This document shows positions 1 to 8,683 of a DNA stretch of 64,000 nucleotides, one piece after another. Under the pieces are notes generated by a model. It saw nothing but the letters and a program-made list of their open reading frames with translations. It was not told the DNA's origin and ran no database searches. This stretch comes from Melioribacter roseus P3M-2 (GTDB lineage Bacteria > Bacteroidota > Ignavibacteria > Ignavibacteriales > Melioribacteraceae): contig NC_018178.1 of assembly GCF_000279145.1 (NCBI RefSeq), forward strand, positions 62,001 through 126,000, given 5' to 3'. Each line of letters opens with the position of its first letter. Position 1 is the first letter of the stretch. A program made the translations under genes and the position numbers.

Positions 1-2
1 AG

Positions 3-911
3 ACAAAAAAACCCACGAGCGAAATGTTGAAAGGCATCGACGCGCTTGTATACGATATTCAGGATGTCGGTTTGCGTTCGTATACATACATTTCGACGCT
101 CGGATTGGCAATGGAAGCCGCTGCCGAAAACAATAAGGAGTTCGTTATACTCGACCGCCCCAATCCTTTCAACGGCATTAAAACGGAAGGAGCGCCGCTG
201 GACACTCTCTTCAAATCTTTTGTCGGTTATTTCCCGGTACCTTATATCTACGGTCTAACGCCCGGCGAACTGGCGCGTTTTATTAACGGAGAAATCTTAA
301 AGCAGAAAGGGAAAGAATGTAATCTGAAGGTAATTCCGATGGAAGACTGGAACCGGCAAATGAGTTTTGAAGATACGGGATTGCTGTGGACGCCTACGTC
401 CAATCACGTGCCCGATTCGGAAACGCCCTATTATATGGCAGCAACGGGAATACTCGGCGAACTGAACGTAGTTTCTATCGGAGTGGGATACACGCTGCCC
501 TTCAGAACAATAGCCGCCGAATGGATTGACCCCGACTTGCTTGCCGCAAGAATGAACGCTCTCAATTTACGCGGCGTTAAATTTCGTCCTATTACATACA
601 AACCGTACTACGGCAAATGGAAAGATACCGTTCTCAACGGCGTTCAAATATATATTACAGACAAAGACGCCGCGGAATTATTAACAATACAATTCTATTT
701 TATGGAAGTTCACAATGAACTTTATCCCGGGAAAAAACTTTTTTCTCTCGCCGATTCTTCGCGAATAAAAATGTTCGACCTGGTGACGGGTACGGACAAA
801 ATAAGAAAAGCATTTACAAAAAATTACAAAGTAAACGACATAAAAGAATTACTAAACGAAGGGCTCGATAAATACAAAAAGAATATACGGAAATACCTTA
901 TCTACAAATAA
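3..911 (+). CDS. namZ: NamZ-like exo-beta-N-acetylmuramidase (DUF1343), 5' end outside window
   Basis: Partial gene: the frame is open from base 3, so the true start lies left of the window; about 303 residues are visible where family members have about 400. The visible N-terminal part (KGIDALVYDIQDVG, then YTYISTLGLAMEAA) is characteristic of the DUF1343/COG3876 family, characterised as NamZ, an exo-lytic N-acetylmuramidase (GH171) that removes MurNAc from peptidoglycan fragments. A conserved LDRPNPFNG block follows. The role in cell-wall recycling is inferred from the family. It is the only clear plus-strand protein gene in the window, and its stop codon abuts the stop of the convergent lipoprotein gene with no spacer and no visible terminator. 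Confidence 0.85.
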   Translation, partial: TKKPTSEMLKGIDALVYDIQDVGLRSYTYISTLGLAMEAAAENNKEFVILDRPNPFNGIKTEGAPLDTLFKSFVGYFPVPYIYGLTPGELARFINGEILKQKGKECNLKVIPMEDWNRQMSFEDTGLLWTPTSNHVPDSETPYYMAATGILGELNVVSIGVGYTLPFRTIAAEWIDPDLLAARMNALNLRGVKFRPITYKPYYGKWKDTVLNGVQIYITDKDAAELLTIQFYFMEVHNELYPGKKLFSLADSSRIKMFDLVTGTDKIRKAFTKNYKVNDIKELLNEGLDKYKKNIRKYLIYK

Positions 912-2576
912 TTATTTACAATACAAATTCACGTCGCCCACAGGCCAGCGAGCTCTCAAATTCAATGTGTCGGGATAGTAATAGAACTTTTCGGCAAATT
1001 TATACGGTTTAACGCTGCCGTATGAATAACTACCGTTTCCGTCCTTATCGATAAAATGCCAAATTATGTATTTACCCGGCAACACTTTATTAATAGCGAA
1101 CTTGTTTGCATCCGTTTTTTCCAGATAATTTTTCCCCGTGTCGATATTTTTAATAACAACATATATATTCGAAGTATCGGAATTGCAAATTACATTGCCG
1201 GATACTGCGGAAAATTCAAGGTCGCTTGCAGTCGTAAAATTTACCGTCAGAACAGAATCGACTTTGTTGCCGGCAATGTCGGTTATTTTACCGAGATCGA
1301 TTTTCATTTCATATTCCGTCGCCTGACGAAGCCTCGATTTTACGATTATGTTAAAAGCCGCATCGTCCGTCTTTTCAATTCTGTAAGAAAAGATATTCCC
1401 CTTTTTATCGGAGAGTATCACGAAACTGTCGGGTAAATAAAATCCTTCGTCGAATTTGCATTTTATTACGGGATTCTCATAATCGATTTTATTTTCGGGA
1501 TAAACTCCTTCAATGCCGATAAATACGGGAGCGGAAGTATCGGCTTTTACAACAGGGGTTATCGGAATAATATCGTAGCTCGTCAGATTGCCTTTCAAAT
1601 CGGGTATATTTTCCGCTACAAGAAAAATCCTGCCGCTTTCAGGTAAAGTGTCCTGCAACGAAATATAGAATTGATTCTTCTTGCCTCTTCCCTTGTAAAA
1701 GAAGCGGGAATAATATTTTTTATTCGTCAGCGAATCGACCAGATAGAAATTACCGGAACCAATATTTGCGCTGTCGACTGCTTCGTTAAATTCGATCAAA
1801 TACTTGTAACTGTCAATCGCATTGGCATTCGATAATTTGGGAGGTATTGTGTCGCCCCGGGTTAACATAAAATCGAGGTCGTTAATTTCCGTATTCCCGT
1901 CGCTTAAGATCACTCTTTTGTATTGAACGCCGTAATAATCGTCGCTAATCTGATATTTCAGGTCGTTCAGTTTATCTTTAAGCGCGATTATTTTATATTC
2001 TCCGTTCCCGAGACCGAGCAGAGTGTATCGCCCGTTCTTTCCCACCTGGGAAATATAATCGGGTTTTTCAGCGGATATGTCGACCGTATCAGACGCGTCT
2101 TTGTAAGCCAGGATCATTACTCCCGAGGGGTCGTCGTCGTAAACTTTTCCGGCTACTTTTCCTATGTCGATCGTATTGCCCGTTGAAAAAGCAAAAGTAA
2201 ACGGTTCGAGCATTTTATTCCCTTTATTGTAATCCTCCACCTCGGCGCCGATTGTAATTGTATAAGTTGTATTCCTCTTAAGCGTATCTCTAAGTTCGAG
2301 GCGTAAAGTTTTGCCGCTCCAGTCGTATTTAAAAGGATATTTCAAAGGCGGCGAAACAAAAATCGCGTTTCGTACGGAATTTTTATTAATATATTCGCTG
2401 AAAGTAATCTCAATAGCATTGTCATTAAAATTTGTAGCGCCGGCAGGGGGATACACTTCAACAACAGAAGGAGGCATTGTATCTTCCGGTCCGCCGCCCG
2501 GCGGCAGTTGATTTGCGCAACTTTGCAATATCATCAACGTTATCAGTAATATTAATTGTTTTGACTTCTTCGCCAT
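912..2576 (-). CDS. Ig-like domain lipoprotein (Big_5-type)
   Basis: Secreted lipoprotein of 554 residues. The N-terminus has a lysine-rich start, a hydrophobic core and a lipobox LQSC with the lipidated Cys at residue 20, followed by a Gly/Pro-rich linker. Residues about 35-130 look like a Big_5 (SbsA-type) bacterial Ig-like domain (pattern PPSVVEVYPPAGATN followed by ITFSE). Further beta-rich modules with TGDTIPP-like boundaries follow. No catalytic signature is visible; the function is unknown and probably concerns the envelope. The start overlaps the end of mltG by 25 bases, so the two are probably translationally coupled. Similar proteins are common in Bacteroidota as Ig-like domain-containing proteins. 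Confidence 0.75.
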   Translation of the reverse strand: MAKKSKQLILLITLMILQSCANQLPPGGGPEDTMPPSVVEVYPPAGATNFNDNAIEITFSEYINKNSVRNAIFVSPPLKYPFKYDWSGKTLRLELRDTLKRNTTYTITIGAEVEDYNKGNKMLEPFTFAFSTGNTIDIGKVAGKVYDDDPSGVMILAYKDASDTVDISAEKPDYISQVGKNGRYTLLGLGNGEYKIIALKDKLNDLKYQISDDYYGVQYKRVILSDGNTEINDLDFMLTRGDTIPPKLSNANAIDSYKYLIEFNEAVDSANIGSGNFYLVDSLTNKKYYSRFFYKGRGKKNQFYISLQDTLPESGRIFLVAENIPDLKGNLTSYDIIPITPVVKADTSAPVFIGIEGVYPENKIDYENPVIKCKFDEGFYLPDSFVILSDKKGNIFSYRIEKTDDAAFNIIVKSRLRQATEYEMKIDLGKITDIAGNKVDSVLTVNFTTASDLEFSAVSGNVICNSDTSNIYVVIKNIDTGKNYLEKTDANKFAINKVLPGKYIIWHFIDKDGNGSYSYGSVKPYKFAEKFYYYPDTLNLRARWPVGDVNLYCK

Positions 2577-3598
2577 CGTCTGTATTCCAGTACGTTCTGT
2601 TCGTGCTCTCTTTGTGTGGAAGCAAATTTATGCCCGCCGTTGCCGTCGGCGACAAAATAATAAAAATTATGTTTCTCTGGGTAAAGAGCGGCCATTATAG
2701 CGTCTTTTCCCGGATTATTGATAGGTCCGGGCGGCAATCCCGGATGTTTATATGTGTTATATTCAGATTCAATTTCCAGATCTTTATAATAAACTTTTTT
2801 ATTCCTTCTGTGACGGATCAAAAATTGAACGGTAGGATCGGCTTGCAGCAGCATACCCCTTTTCAAACGATTATGATATACGCCCGAAATAGTTTTGAAT
2901 TCCGAGAAATCGTTCGATTCAGCGTCGATAATCGAAGCGAGCGTAAGAATTTCGTGTTTGTTCATTCCCAATTCTTTCATTCGCTTTTGAATTTCGGGAT
3001 TGTCGAAAACCGAATCCATTTCCGATTTTAATTTTCTCAATACGGTTTCGGCGTCGCTGTCGGGATAGAAATAGTAAGTCTCCGGCAGAAGGTAACCCTG
3101 AAGTGATTCGACCTCGTCTCCGAGACCGAGCGAGCTGAGGAACGACCTGCTTTTGCTAAGTTCCATAACCTTCGCAGAATCGACACCCAGTTCTCTTTTC
3201 AAAAGCGACGCCAGATCTTTCAACCAAATTCCTTCCGGAATTGTAATCTTCACCTGTTCTACCGGACTGCCGTTAATAAAGAGCTCAATCAGGTCGAGAT
3301 AGCTTAGTCCGTTTGGAATTTTATATTTACCCGCTTTGATTTTTTTGTCCGCCCCGTAGATAAAAGCCGCTGCTTTGATGCTGAATTTTCCTTTTATCAC
3401 ACCTTTCGAATAGAGAGAATCGACAACCTCGTTGAGAGTGGCGCCTCTGGGAATTACCAATTCAACAGGTTCATCCGAATCGAAGTAATTTGGCGAGAAG
3501 AATGTAAACACAAGTACGGAAAGCACAAATGCAAATACTCCCGCAATAAGATATAATTCGTTGTTCGAAAAGTATTTCTTCAAATTTATTTTTTGCAT
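2552..3598 (-). CDS. mltG: Endolytic murein transglycosylase MltG (YceG family)
   Basis: Membrane-anchored lytic transglycosylase that cleaves nascent glycan strands and terminates peptidoglycan chain growth. One transmembrane segment spans residues about 15-34; a LysM-like region (about 45-110) precedes the YceG catalytic domain. The active-site region reads ASIIDAESN; E227 aligns with the conserved catalytic Glu, while the residue two before it is Asp where many homologues have Glu or Gln. The downstream block GVYHNRLKRGMLLQADPTV is diagnostic. Length (348 aa) is normal. The start codon overlaps the tsaD stop by one base (TAATG), so it is in an operon with tsaD. Confidence 0.95.
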   Translation of the reverse strand: MQKINLKKYFSNNELYLIAGVFAFVLSVLVFTFFSPNYFDSDEPVELVIPRGATLNEVVDSLYSKGVIKGKFSIKAAAFIYGADKKIKAGKYKIPNGLSYLDLIELFINGSPVEQVKITIPEGIWLKDLASLLKRELGVDSAKVMELSKSRSFLSSLGLGDEVESLQGYLLPETYYFYPDSDAETVLRKLKSEMDSVFDNPEIQKRMKELGMNKHEILTLASIIDAESNDFSEFKTISGVYHNRLKRGMLLQADPTVQFLIRHRRNKKVYYKDLEIESEYNTYKHPGLPPGPINNPGKDAIMAALYPEKHNFYYFVADGNGGHKFASTQREHEQNVLEYRRWRRSQNN

Positions 3599-4632
3599 TA
3601 CTCCGCGCTCGAATATTCTTTAAAGAAAGGATTTTCCTTTAAGCCCGGATAGGCATTAAAGTCAAAATTAAAACTGTAACCGCCTTCGTAAAGTTTCATC
3701 CCTCTGTATGCAATCATAGCGGCGTTATCGCCGCAAAACTCCAACGCCGGGACAACAAATTTTTTATTGTGTCTTTTTGCCGTTTCTGCCAATTTATTCC
3801 TCAAAAATTTGTTTGCTGCGACGCCTCCGACCAGTGAAAGCGACTTAGGATTAAATTCGCCCAAAGCAAGTTCCGTTTTTTCTACAAGAGCTCTTACGGC
3901 TGCCTTCTGAAACGAAGCCGCGAGCATCGGGATATCTTTCTCCGGAGCTTTCCCCACCCCGCCGTATTCTTTTTCGAGAAATCTCAGCACAGCGGTTTTC
4001 AAGCCGCTGAAAGAAAAATCGTACTTGTTTTTACAGCGCGACACGGGAAAGTCGATTAATTCCCCGTTATAAATTTCAGCATTCTTTTGAATCAACGGTC
4101 CCCCCGGATAACCTAAACCGAGCATTTTCGATACTTTGTCGAACGCTTCGCCGGCTGCGTCGTCGACCGTCGTTCCGAGTTTTATTATCTCGAAATCACT
4201 TTGTACCAGCAACAATAGAGTATGCCCGCCCGAAACTACAAGACAGAGATAAGGGAAATCGGGTTTTTCTTCCATAAGGAATCCCGAAAAAATGTGACCT
4301 TCGATATGATTGACAGGAATAAACGTTTTGCCGAGAGAATATGCCAGTCCTTTCCCGAAATTCAGACCGACCAACAGGGCCCCGATCAAGCCCGGTCCGG
4401 CGGTAGCCGCAATAACATCCATATCTTCGAGCTTAAAGCCTGTTTTATCGAGAGCTTTTTTAATCAATGGCATAATAATCTGCAAATGCGCGCGGCTCGA
4501 GAGTTCGGGCACCACTCCGCCGTAATCGGTATGAAAATCTTGCGACGATATTAAATTAGCCTTTAATTTCCCGTCGGTTATAACTGCAACTGAGGTTTCG
4601 TCGCACGATGTTTCAATACCCAATACATTCAT
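3598..4632 (-). CDS. tsaD: tRNA N6-adenosine threonylcarbamoyltransferase TsaD
   Basis: Transfers the threonylcarbamoyl group from TC-AMP to A37 of ANN-decoding tRNAs (t6A synthesis), acting with TsaB/TsaE/TsaC, which are not in this window. ASKHA-fold protein of 344 residues, full length. Visible signatures: N-terminal GIETSCDETS, the metal-binding HIEGH (H109 and H113), SGGHT near residue 135, and a C-terminal GDNAAMIAYRG. It overlaps the upstream proline dehydrogenase gene by four bases (ATGA) and the downstream mltG by one base, forming a tight minus-strand operon. Confidence 0.97.
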   Translation of the reverse strand: MNVLGIETSCDETSVAVITDGKLKANLISSQDFHTDYGGVVPELSSRAHLQIIMPLIKKALDKTGFKLEDMDVIAATAGPGLIGALLVGLNFGKGLAYSLGKTFIPVNHIEGHIFSGFLMEEKPDFPYLCLVVSGGHTLLLLVQSDFEIIKLGTTVDDAAGEAFDKVSKMLGLGYPGGPLIQKNAEIYNGELIDFPVSRCKNKYDFSFSGLKTAVLRFLEKEYGGVGKAPEKDIPMLAASFQKAAVRALVEKTELALGEFNPKSLSLVGGVAANKFLRNKLAETAKRHNKKFVVPALEFCGDNAAMIAYRGMKLYEGGYSFNFDFNAYPGLKENPFFKEYSSAE

Positions 4633-5540
4633 TTCGATACCGTATTTGGCATAAAGACACTCTTTGTAATATACCAGGCGACCGTCGGATTTTCCTGCAG
4701 GCGTCTGATCGAATAATTATACCAGTGTTTACCGAACGGCACGTAAATTCTTATGGCGTCGCCGTTTGAGTTGATCCTGTCTCTCAATTTTTCTTTAACT
4801 CCGTAGAGCATCTGAAATTCGTATTTGTCTTTGCCGAGTTTTTTCTCTTTAATCATCTCATAAGCTTTATTTACCAGGAAATCGTCGTGAGTGGCAATTC
4901 CAACGTAGTTTCCGTTGTCGAGCAGGTACTCGAGTATTCTCAAAAAGTTTTTACGGATTTCCTCTTTCCCTTTGTAAGCGATTTCTTCCGGTTCGATATA
5001 AATTCCTTTGCAAAGCCTGTAATTGGCGTCTTTCATTTCGGGATGTTTAATGTCGTCCATCGTCCTTTTAAGATAAGCCTGAATAACGATGCCGACATTT
5101 GAATATTTTTCTTTTAATTTTCTGTAAACATAAAATGTGTCGTCGGTGGTGGAAGAATCTTCCATATCGATTCTTACAAAATTATTATAAAGTTTGGCTC
5201 TCTCGGCTAGTTCGGCAATTTGTTCGTAACAAAATTCCCTGTCGATATTAAGTCCCATTTGAGTTGGTTTAACTGAAATATTCGATTTCAATTTGTGTTT
5301 TTCGATGGCGTCCAGAACTTCAAGATATTCTTTTTTTGCCTGAACGGATTCATCTTTGTTTGTAACCGATTCACCGAGAACATCCATGGTTGCAATAATC
5401 CCTTTGGAGTTGAGTTCTTTGACAACTCTCACTCCGTCCACTAAAGATTCGCCGGCGATATAGCGGTTTGCAAATTTGCGCACTACCGCTTTTGGCAGCA
5501 GCTTCACAAATTCTACAATTGCACGATTGATGGGATTCAC
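4629..5540 (-). CDS. Monofunctional proline dehydrogenase
   Basis: FAD-dependent oxidation of L-proline to delta-1-pyrroline-5-carboxylate, passing electrons to the quinone pool. The 303-residue TIM-barrel protein lacks the P5C dehydrogenase domain of bifunctional PutA, and matches the short Thermus/Bacillus type in length. Visible signatures are ISVKPTQMGL, FVRIDMEDS, and the C-terminal substrate-binding stretch YSIRRLQENP with the paired arginines. The gene is four bases into tsaD and ten bases after coaE. No P5C dehydrogenase is in the window. Confidence 0.92.
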   Translation of the reverse strand: MNPINRAIVEFVKLLPKAVVRKFANRYIAGESLVDGVRVVKELNSKGIIATMDVLGESVTNKDESVQAKKEYLEVLDAIEKHKLKSNISVKPTQMGLNIDREFCYEQIAELAERAKLYNNFVRIDMEDSSTTDDTFYVYRKLKEKYSNVGIVIQAYLKRTMDDIKHPEMKDANYRLCKGIYIEPEEIAYKGKEEIRKNFLRILEYLLDNGNYVGIATHDDFLVNKAYEMIKEKKLGKDKYEFQMLYGVKEKLRDRINSNGDAIRIYVPFGKHWYNYSIRRLQENPTVAWYITKSVFMPNTVSK

Positions 5541-5550
5541 TTTTTCACCT

Positions 5551-6153
5551 TTATGATTGTGTCATTGAAATCAAATTAAGTACAAAATCCAATTTTTTAT
5601 GCAATTCTTCAATTGTCGAGTTGTTCTCGATCACAAAATCGGCTCTCTTTTTCTTCAGCTCGTCTTTCATTTGATTTTCCATTCGTCTGAGCGCGTCTTC
5701 TTTCGACAGTCCTCTTTTCATCGCTCTTTCAATACGCAATTTTTCGTGCGAATAAATCAGAATTACAAAGTCGAACAGATCCTCCATACCGGCTTCATAC
5801 AAAATCGCCGACTCCACGAATACAATATCATGCTTCTTGAAATATTTTTCAGCTAAATTCAAAGTCGCTTCGATTGTAGGCGGATGTACAATCGAATTAA
5901 CCTTTGACAACAATTCGCTCGAGTTGAAAATTTTTTCCGCCAGAAGTCCCGTATTTAACTCACCCTTAATATAGATGTCGTCGCCGAAGAGTCGGACTAA
6001 TTTTTTTTTGACAGACGGATCGTTTTTCATTAAATCTTTGGCGAGAGCGTCGGAGAGAATAACCGGATAACCTTTCGATTCAATATATTTGCCGGCTACC
6101 GACTTGCCGGCGCCGAGTCCCCCGGTTATGCCAATCAATAATTTTTCTTTCAC
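5551..6153 (-). CDS. coaE: Dephospho-CoA kinase CoaE
   Basis: Last step of coenzyme A synthesis: ATP-dependent phosphorylation of the 3'-OH of dephospho-CoA. A Walker A loop (GGLGAGKS) occupies residues 11-18 at the N-terminus; the lid and CoA-binding regions follow (VILSDALAKDLM, then HPPTIEATL). Length of 200 residues is normal. It is separated from the preceding rny gene by a terminator-like hairpin, so it and the following proline dehydrogenase/tsaD/mltG genes may form their own transcription unit. Confidence 0.95.
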   Translation of the reverse strand: MKEKLLIGITGGLGAGKSVAGKYIESKGYPVILSDALAKDLMKNDPSVKKKLVRLFGDDIYIKGELNTGLLAEKIFNSSELLSKVNSIVHPPTIEATLNLAEKYFKKHDIVFVESAILYEAGMEDLFDFVILIYSHEKLRIERAMKRGLSKEDALRRMENQMKDELKKKRADFVIENNSTIEELHKKLDFVLNLISMTQS

Positions 6154-6183
6154 AAAAATTCCGGTAATAACTGAAACAATAAA

Positions 6184-6223
6184 GGCTGCCTTATAATCTT
6201 ACGAATGAGATTATAAAGCAGCC
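6184..6223 (-). terminator. Terminator-like hairpin after rny
   Basis: Inverted repeat downstream of rny, read on the minus strand: GGCTGC..TTATAATCT, an eight-base loop, then the complement, followed by TTTATTGTTT. The stem is about 16 bp with one unpaired base; the tail is only moderately T-rich. Confidence 0.7.
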
Positions 6224-6230
6224 GTAAAAT

Positions 6231-7796
6231 CTATTTCGCGTATGCTATTTTCCTAACCTCTCTTATGACAGTAACTTTTATCTGTCCGGGATATTCCATT
6301 TCGTCCTGAATTTTCTGGGCAATTTCGTAGGAAAGTCTGTCGGCGAGAGTATCGTCGACGTGGTCGGGTTCAACAACCACTCTTACTTCCCTGCCCGCCT
6401 GAATAGCATAAGTTTTGGCAACGCCTTCGAACGATTTTGCGAGGGCTTCGAGGTTTTCAAGACGTTTGACGTAGCTTTCGAGAGGTTCACGTCGCGCGCC
6501 GGGACGAGCGCCGCTAATTGCATCGGCTGCTTGCACCAACGCCGCTATCGGGTGTTCCATTTCAATATCCTCATGGTGACTGCCGACGGCATTTACAACT
6601 ATCGGGTGTTCCCGGTATTTTTTGGTAAGTTCGTAACCGAGAAGAGCATGAGGACCTTCGACGTCGCGGTCGATTGTTTTACCGATATCGTGAAGCAATC
6701 CGGCGCGTTTTGCCAGATTTACGTCGAAACCGAGTTCGGCAGCCATTATGCCCGTCAAATAAGCCACTTCGACACTGTGCTGCAGCAAGTTCTGACCGTA
6801 ACTCGAACGATATTTCATTTTGCCTACGTGCTTAACGAGCTCGGGGTGCAAACCGTGAAGACCGAGTTGAATAAGCGTATTTTCGCCTTCTTTCTGGATT
6901 TCCTCGTCGAGTTCCTGCTCGACTTTGGCGACCACTTCTTCGATACGAGCAGGATGAATTCTGCCGTCTGCAATCAGGCGTTCAAGGGCAATGCGAGCCA
7001 CTTCGCGTCTAAATTGGTCGAACGCCGACAAGATTACAGCTTCCGGAGTATCGTCGACAATCACATCGACTCCGGTAGCCGCTTCGAAGGCGCGAATATT
7101 TCGTCCTTCGCGACCGATAATGCGTCCCTTCATTTCGTCGTTCTGAATTTGAACGACCGAGACCGTCGATTCGACCGAGTGGTCGACGGCAGTCCTTTGA
7201 ATAGCCTGAATAACAATTTTTTGAGCTTCCTTTTTGGCTTCTACTTTTGCATGGTCTCTAATTTCTTTAATCATCTGAGCCGCGTCGGCTTTGGCTTTGT
7301 TTAGCATATTTTCCATCAGCATTTTTTTAGCCTCTTCCGACGTGAGACCCGCAATTTTTTCGAGTCTGGAATTCTGCTCGACCAATAAACGCGAAAGCTC
7401 TTCCTGTTTCTTTTCGATTTCTTCTTTTTGAAGCTGAAGTTGTTTTTCTAAATCCTTTAAAGCCTTTTCTCTTTGATTAACGACGTCATATTTTTTTTCG
7501 AGATTATCTTCCCGGGATTCGAGTTGTTTTTCGTAATTCTGAAGTTTTTGTCTTTTTGAATTTACTTCGTTGTCGAACTCTTGTTTCTTTTTCAACCACT
7601 CGTCTTTGACCTCGAGAAGTTTTTCTCTTTTTATATGCTTGGCTTCTTTTTCAGCTTCTTCGACGATTTTTTGAGCTTTTTCTTTAGCAAGTGCAATATT
7701 GTTCTTGCCGATTTTTGAATTAATGAACCAACCGAGCAAGAAAGCCGCCACAAAAACTATTGCACCAATTAACACCATGTACAACTCCAATTGCAT
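6231..7796 (-). CDS. rny: Ribonuclease Y
   Basis: Membrane-anchored endoribonuclease that initiates mRNA decay. I place the start at 7796 (521 aa), because a perfect GGAGG lies five bases upstream and the product then begins with the family's N-terminal transmembrane helix (LYMVLIGAIVFVAAFLLG). A longer reading from 7973 would translate the structured region upstream and gives a non-family N-terminus. Order of domains: transmembrane helix (about 5-25), long charged coiled coil (about 30-200), KH domain with GRIIGREGRNIRAFE, and HD domain with the metal-binding pair in LLHDIGK. It lies downstream of zapA and the candidate 6S RNA. Confidence 0.95.
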   Translation of the reverse strand: MQLELYMVLIGAIVFVAAFLLGWFINSKIGKNNIALAKEKAQKIVEEAEKEAKHIKREKLLEVKDEWLKKKQEFDNEVNSKRQKLQNYEKQLESREDNLEKKYDVVNQREKALKDLEKQLQLQKEEIEKKQEELSRLLVEQNSRLEKIAGLTSEEAKKMLMENMLNKAKADAAQMIKEIRDHAKVEAKKEAQKIVIQAIQRTAVDHSVESTVSVVQIQNDEMKGRIIGREGRNIRAFEAATGVDVIVDDTPEAVILSAFDQFRREVARIALERLIADGRIHPARIEEVVAKVEQELDEEIQKEGENTLIQLGLHGLHPELVKHVGKMKYRSSYGQNLLQHSVEVAYLTGIMAAELGFDVNLAKRAGLLHDIGKTIDRDVEGPHALLGYELTKKYREHPIVVNAVGSHHEDIEMEHPIAALVQAADAISGARPGARREPLESYVKRLENLEALAKSFEGVAKTYAIQAGREVRVVVEPDHVDDTLADRLSYEIAQKIQDEMEYPGQIKVTVIREVRKIAYAK

Positions 7797-7811
7797 AATA
7801 CCTCCATAAAT

Positions 7812-7985
7812 AAGAATATAATAGCCCGCAGGAGCCGGCGTTGCTTTATAGGAAAAGAACCCTTTCCTAAGCAATGCGGGAAATTGCCCGACGCTTTTTA
7901 CTTCCACTGTCCCGTCCGAAGACGAGATCCCGATCGAAACCGGGCGAGGCCTGTAATACACGCCGTGAGTCAATAACCCTTTTAG
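7812..7985 (-). ncRNA. ssrS: Candidate 6S RNA (ssrS) between zapA and rny
   Basis: A non-coding stretch of 244 bases (7797-8040) separates zapA from rny. On the minus strand it holds several GC-rich hairpins: CCCG/CGGG around a GUUUCGAU loop, CGUC-UUCG-GACG, CGGG-CAAUUU-CCCG, and a longer AGGAAA/UUUUCCU stem. The 3' part contains CCUGCGGGC, resembling the CCUGCGG on the 3' strand of the E. coli 6S bubble. The position next to zapA is the classic 6S RNA location. The fold was judged by eye and the ends are approximate; another structured RNA is possible. Confidence 0.45.
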
Positions 7986-8040
7986 TTATTATTTGTTAGT
8001 TCTTTTTTATAAATCCACCGGCTCTGCGGAAAACCTTGGA

Positions 8041-8340
8041 TTATGATGGTGAGGATATAAAATTGGACTCGTCTAAAAGAAGCTTTATTTTCTTTATCTT
8101 ATCGGTAGCCTGGATACTGAATTCCCGGTATTTATTCCTTTCAACGAATAAATCGTAAGCGATATTTAACGCTGCTATTATTGCTATCGTATCCTTAGGT
8201 TGATCGGGCAGTTCTTCCTGTGTTTCTTCCATCATTCTGTTGACATACTCTGCCAGCTCAGCTGCTACTTCCTGATTTTCTACTAATAGAGAATATTCTT
8301 TATCAAATATTTTTACTTTAAGCTTCTTTTTTTCGGCCAT
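8041..8340 (-). CDS. zapA: Cell division protein ZapA
   Basis: Short FtsZ-ring-associated protein that bundles FtsZ protofilaments at midcell. The 99-residue product has the family layout: an N-terminal beta strand region (LKVKIFDKEYSLLVE), then a helix (VAAELAEYVNRMMEE) and a C-terminal coiled coil around DTIAIIAALNIAYDLF. It is followed by the candidate 6S RNA and preceded, 31 bases upstream, by another small coiled-coil gene, which suggests a divisome-related pair. Confidence 0.9.
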   Translation of the reverse strand: MAEKKKLKVKIFDKEYSLLVENQEVAAELAEYVNRMMEETQEELPDQPKDTIAIIAALNIAYDLFVERNKYREFSIQATDKIKKIKLLLDESNFISSPS

Positions 8341-8371
8341 TTTATATCGTTTCCATCATCATACATTATTT

Positions 8372-8683
8372 TTAAGAACGCAAATGATAGTCAATCCTTT
8401 CTATCAATTCGCTTATTTTATTTTTTAATGCTTCCCTTTCCTCCTTGTTTCCACTTACAATTAATTGAGATTCGTTTTCTGAAATTTTACTCAACTTGCT
8501 TTCAATATCGGAAATTTTTTTCTTTAATTCACTATTTTCTCTTTCGAGCAGATTTATTTTTTCGTTTAACAACTTATTGGCTTCTACGAGTTCCTGACCT
8601 TTTTGCAAAAAATAGTAAATTTCTTTTTCGAGCGATCCGAGCTCTTCAAGGAACAAATCGTATTTGTTTAATTCGGGCATCAA
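8372..8683 (-). CDS. Small coiled-coil protein upstream of zapA
   Basis: Unrecognised 103-residue protein that is almost wholly predicted coiled coil: heptad-like Leu/Ile spacing from about residue 15 to 95 (LLNEKINLLERENSELKKK and onward), no membrane segment, no Cys. The start overlaps the pheT stop by four bases (ATGA), so it is translationally coupled to pheT, with zapA 31 bases downstream. Size and position next to zapA suggest a divisome helper analogous to ZapB, but this is inference from shape and context, not from sequence identity. Confidence 0.6.
   Translation of the reverse strand: MMPELNKYDLFLEELGSLEKEIYYFLQKGQELVEANKLLNEKINLLERENSELKKKISDIESKLSKISENESQLIVSGNKEEREALKNKISELIERIDYHLRS

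Noticed and set aside
6360-7304. 314-codon plus-strand reading frame opposite rny
   Set aside because: Antisense shadow of the conserved rny KH/HD coding region; no ribosome-binding site and Phe/Cys-rich composition.
7797-7973. 59-residue N-terminal extension of ribonuclease Y
   Set aside because: It precedes a perfect GGAGG-ATG start and the expected transmembrane N-terminus; the stretch instead folds into GC-rich hairpins.
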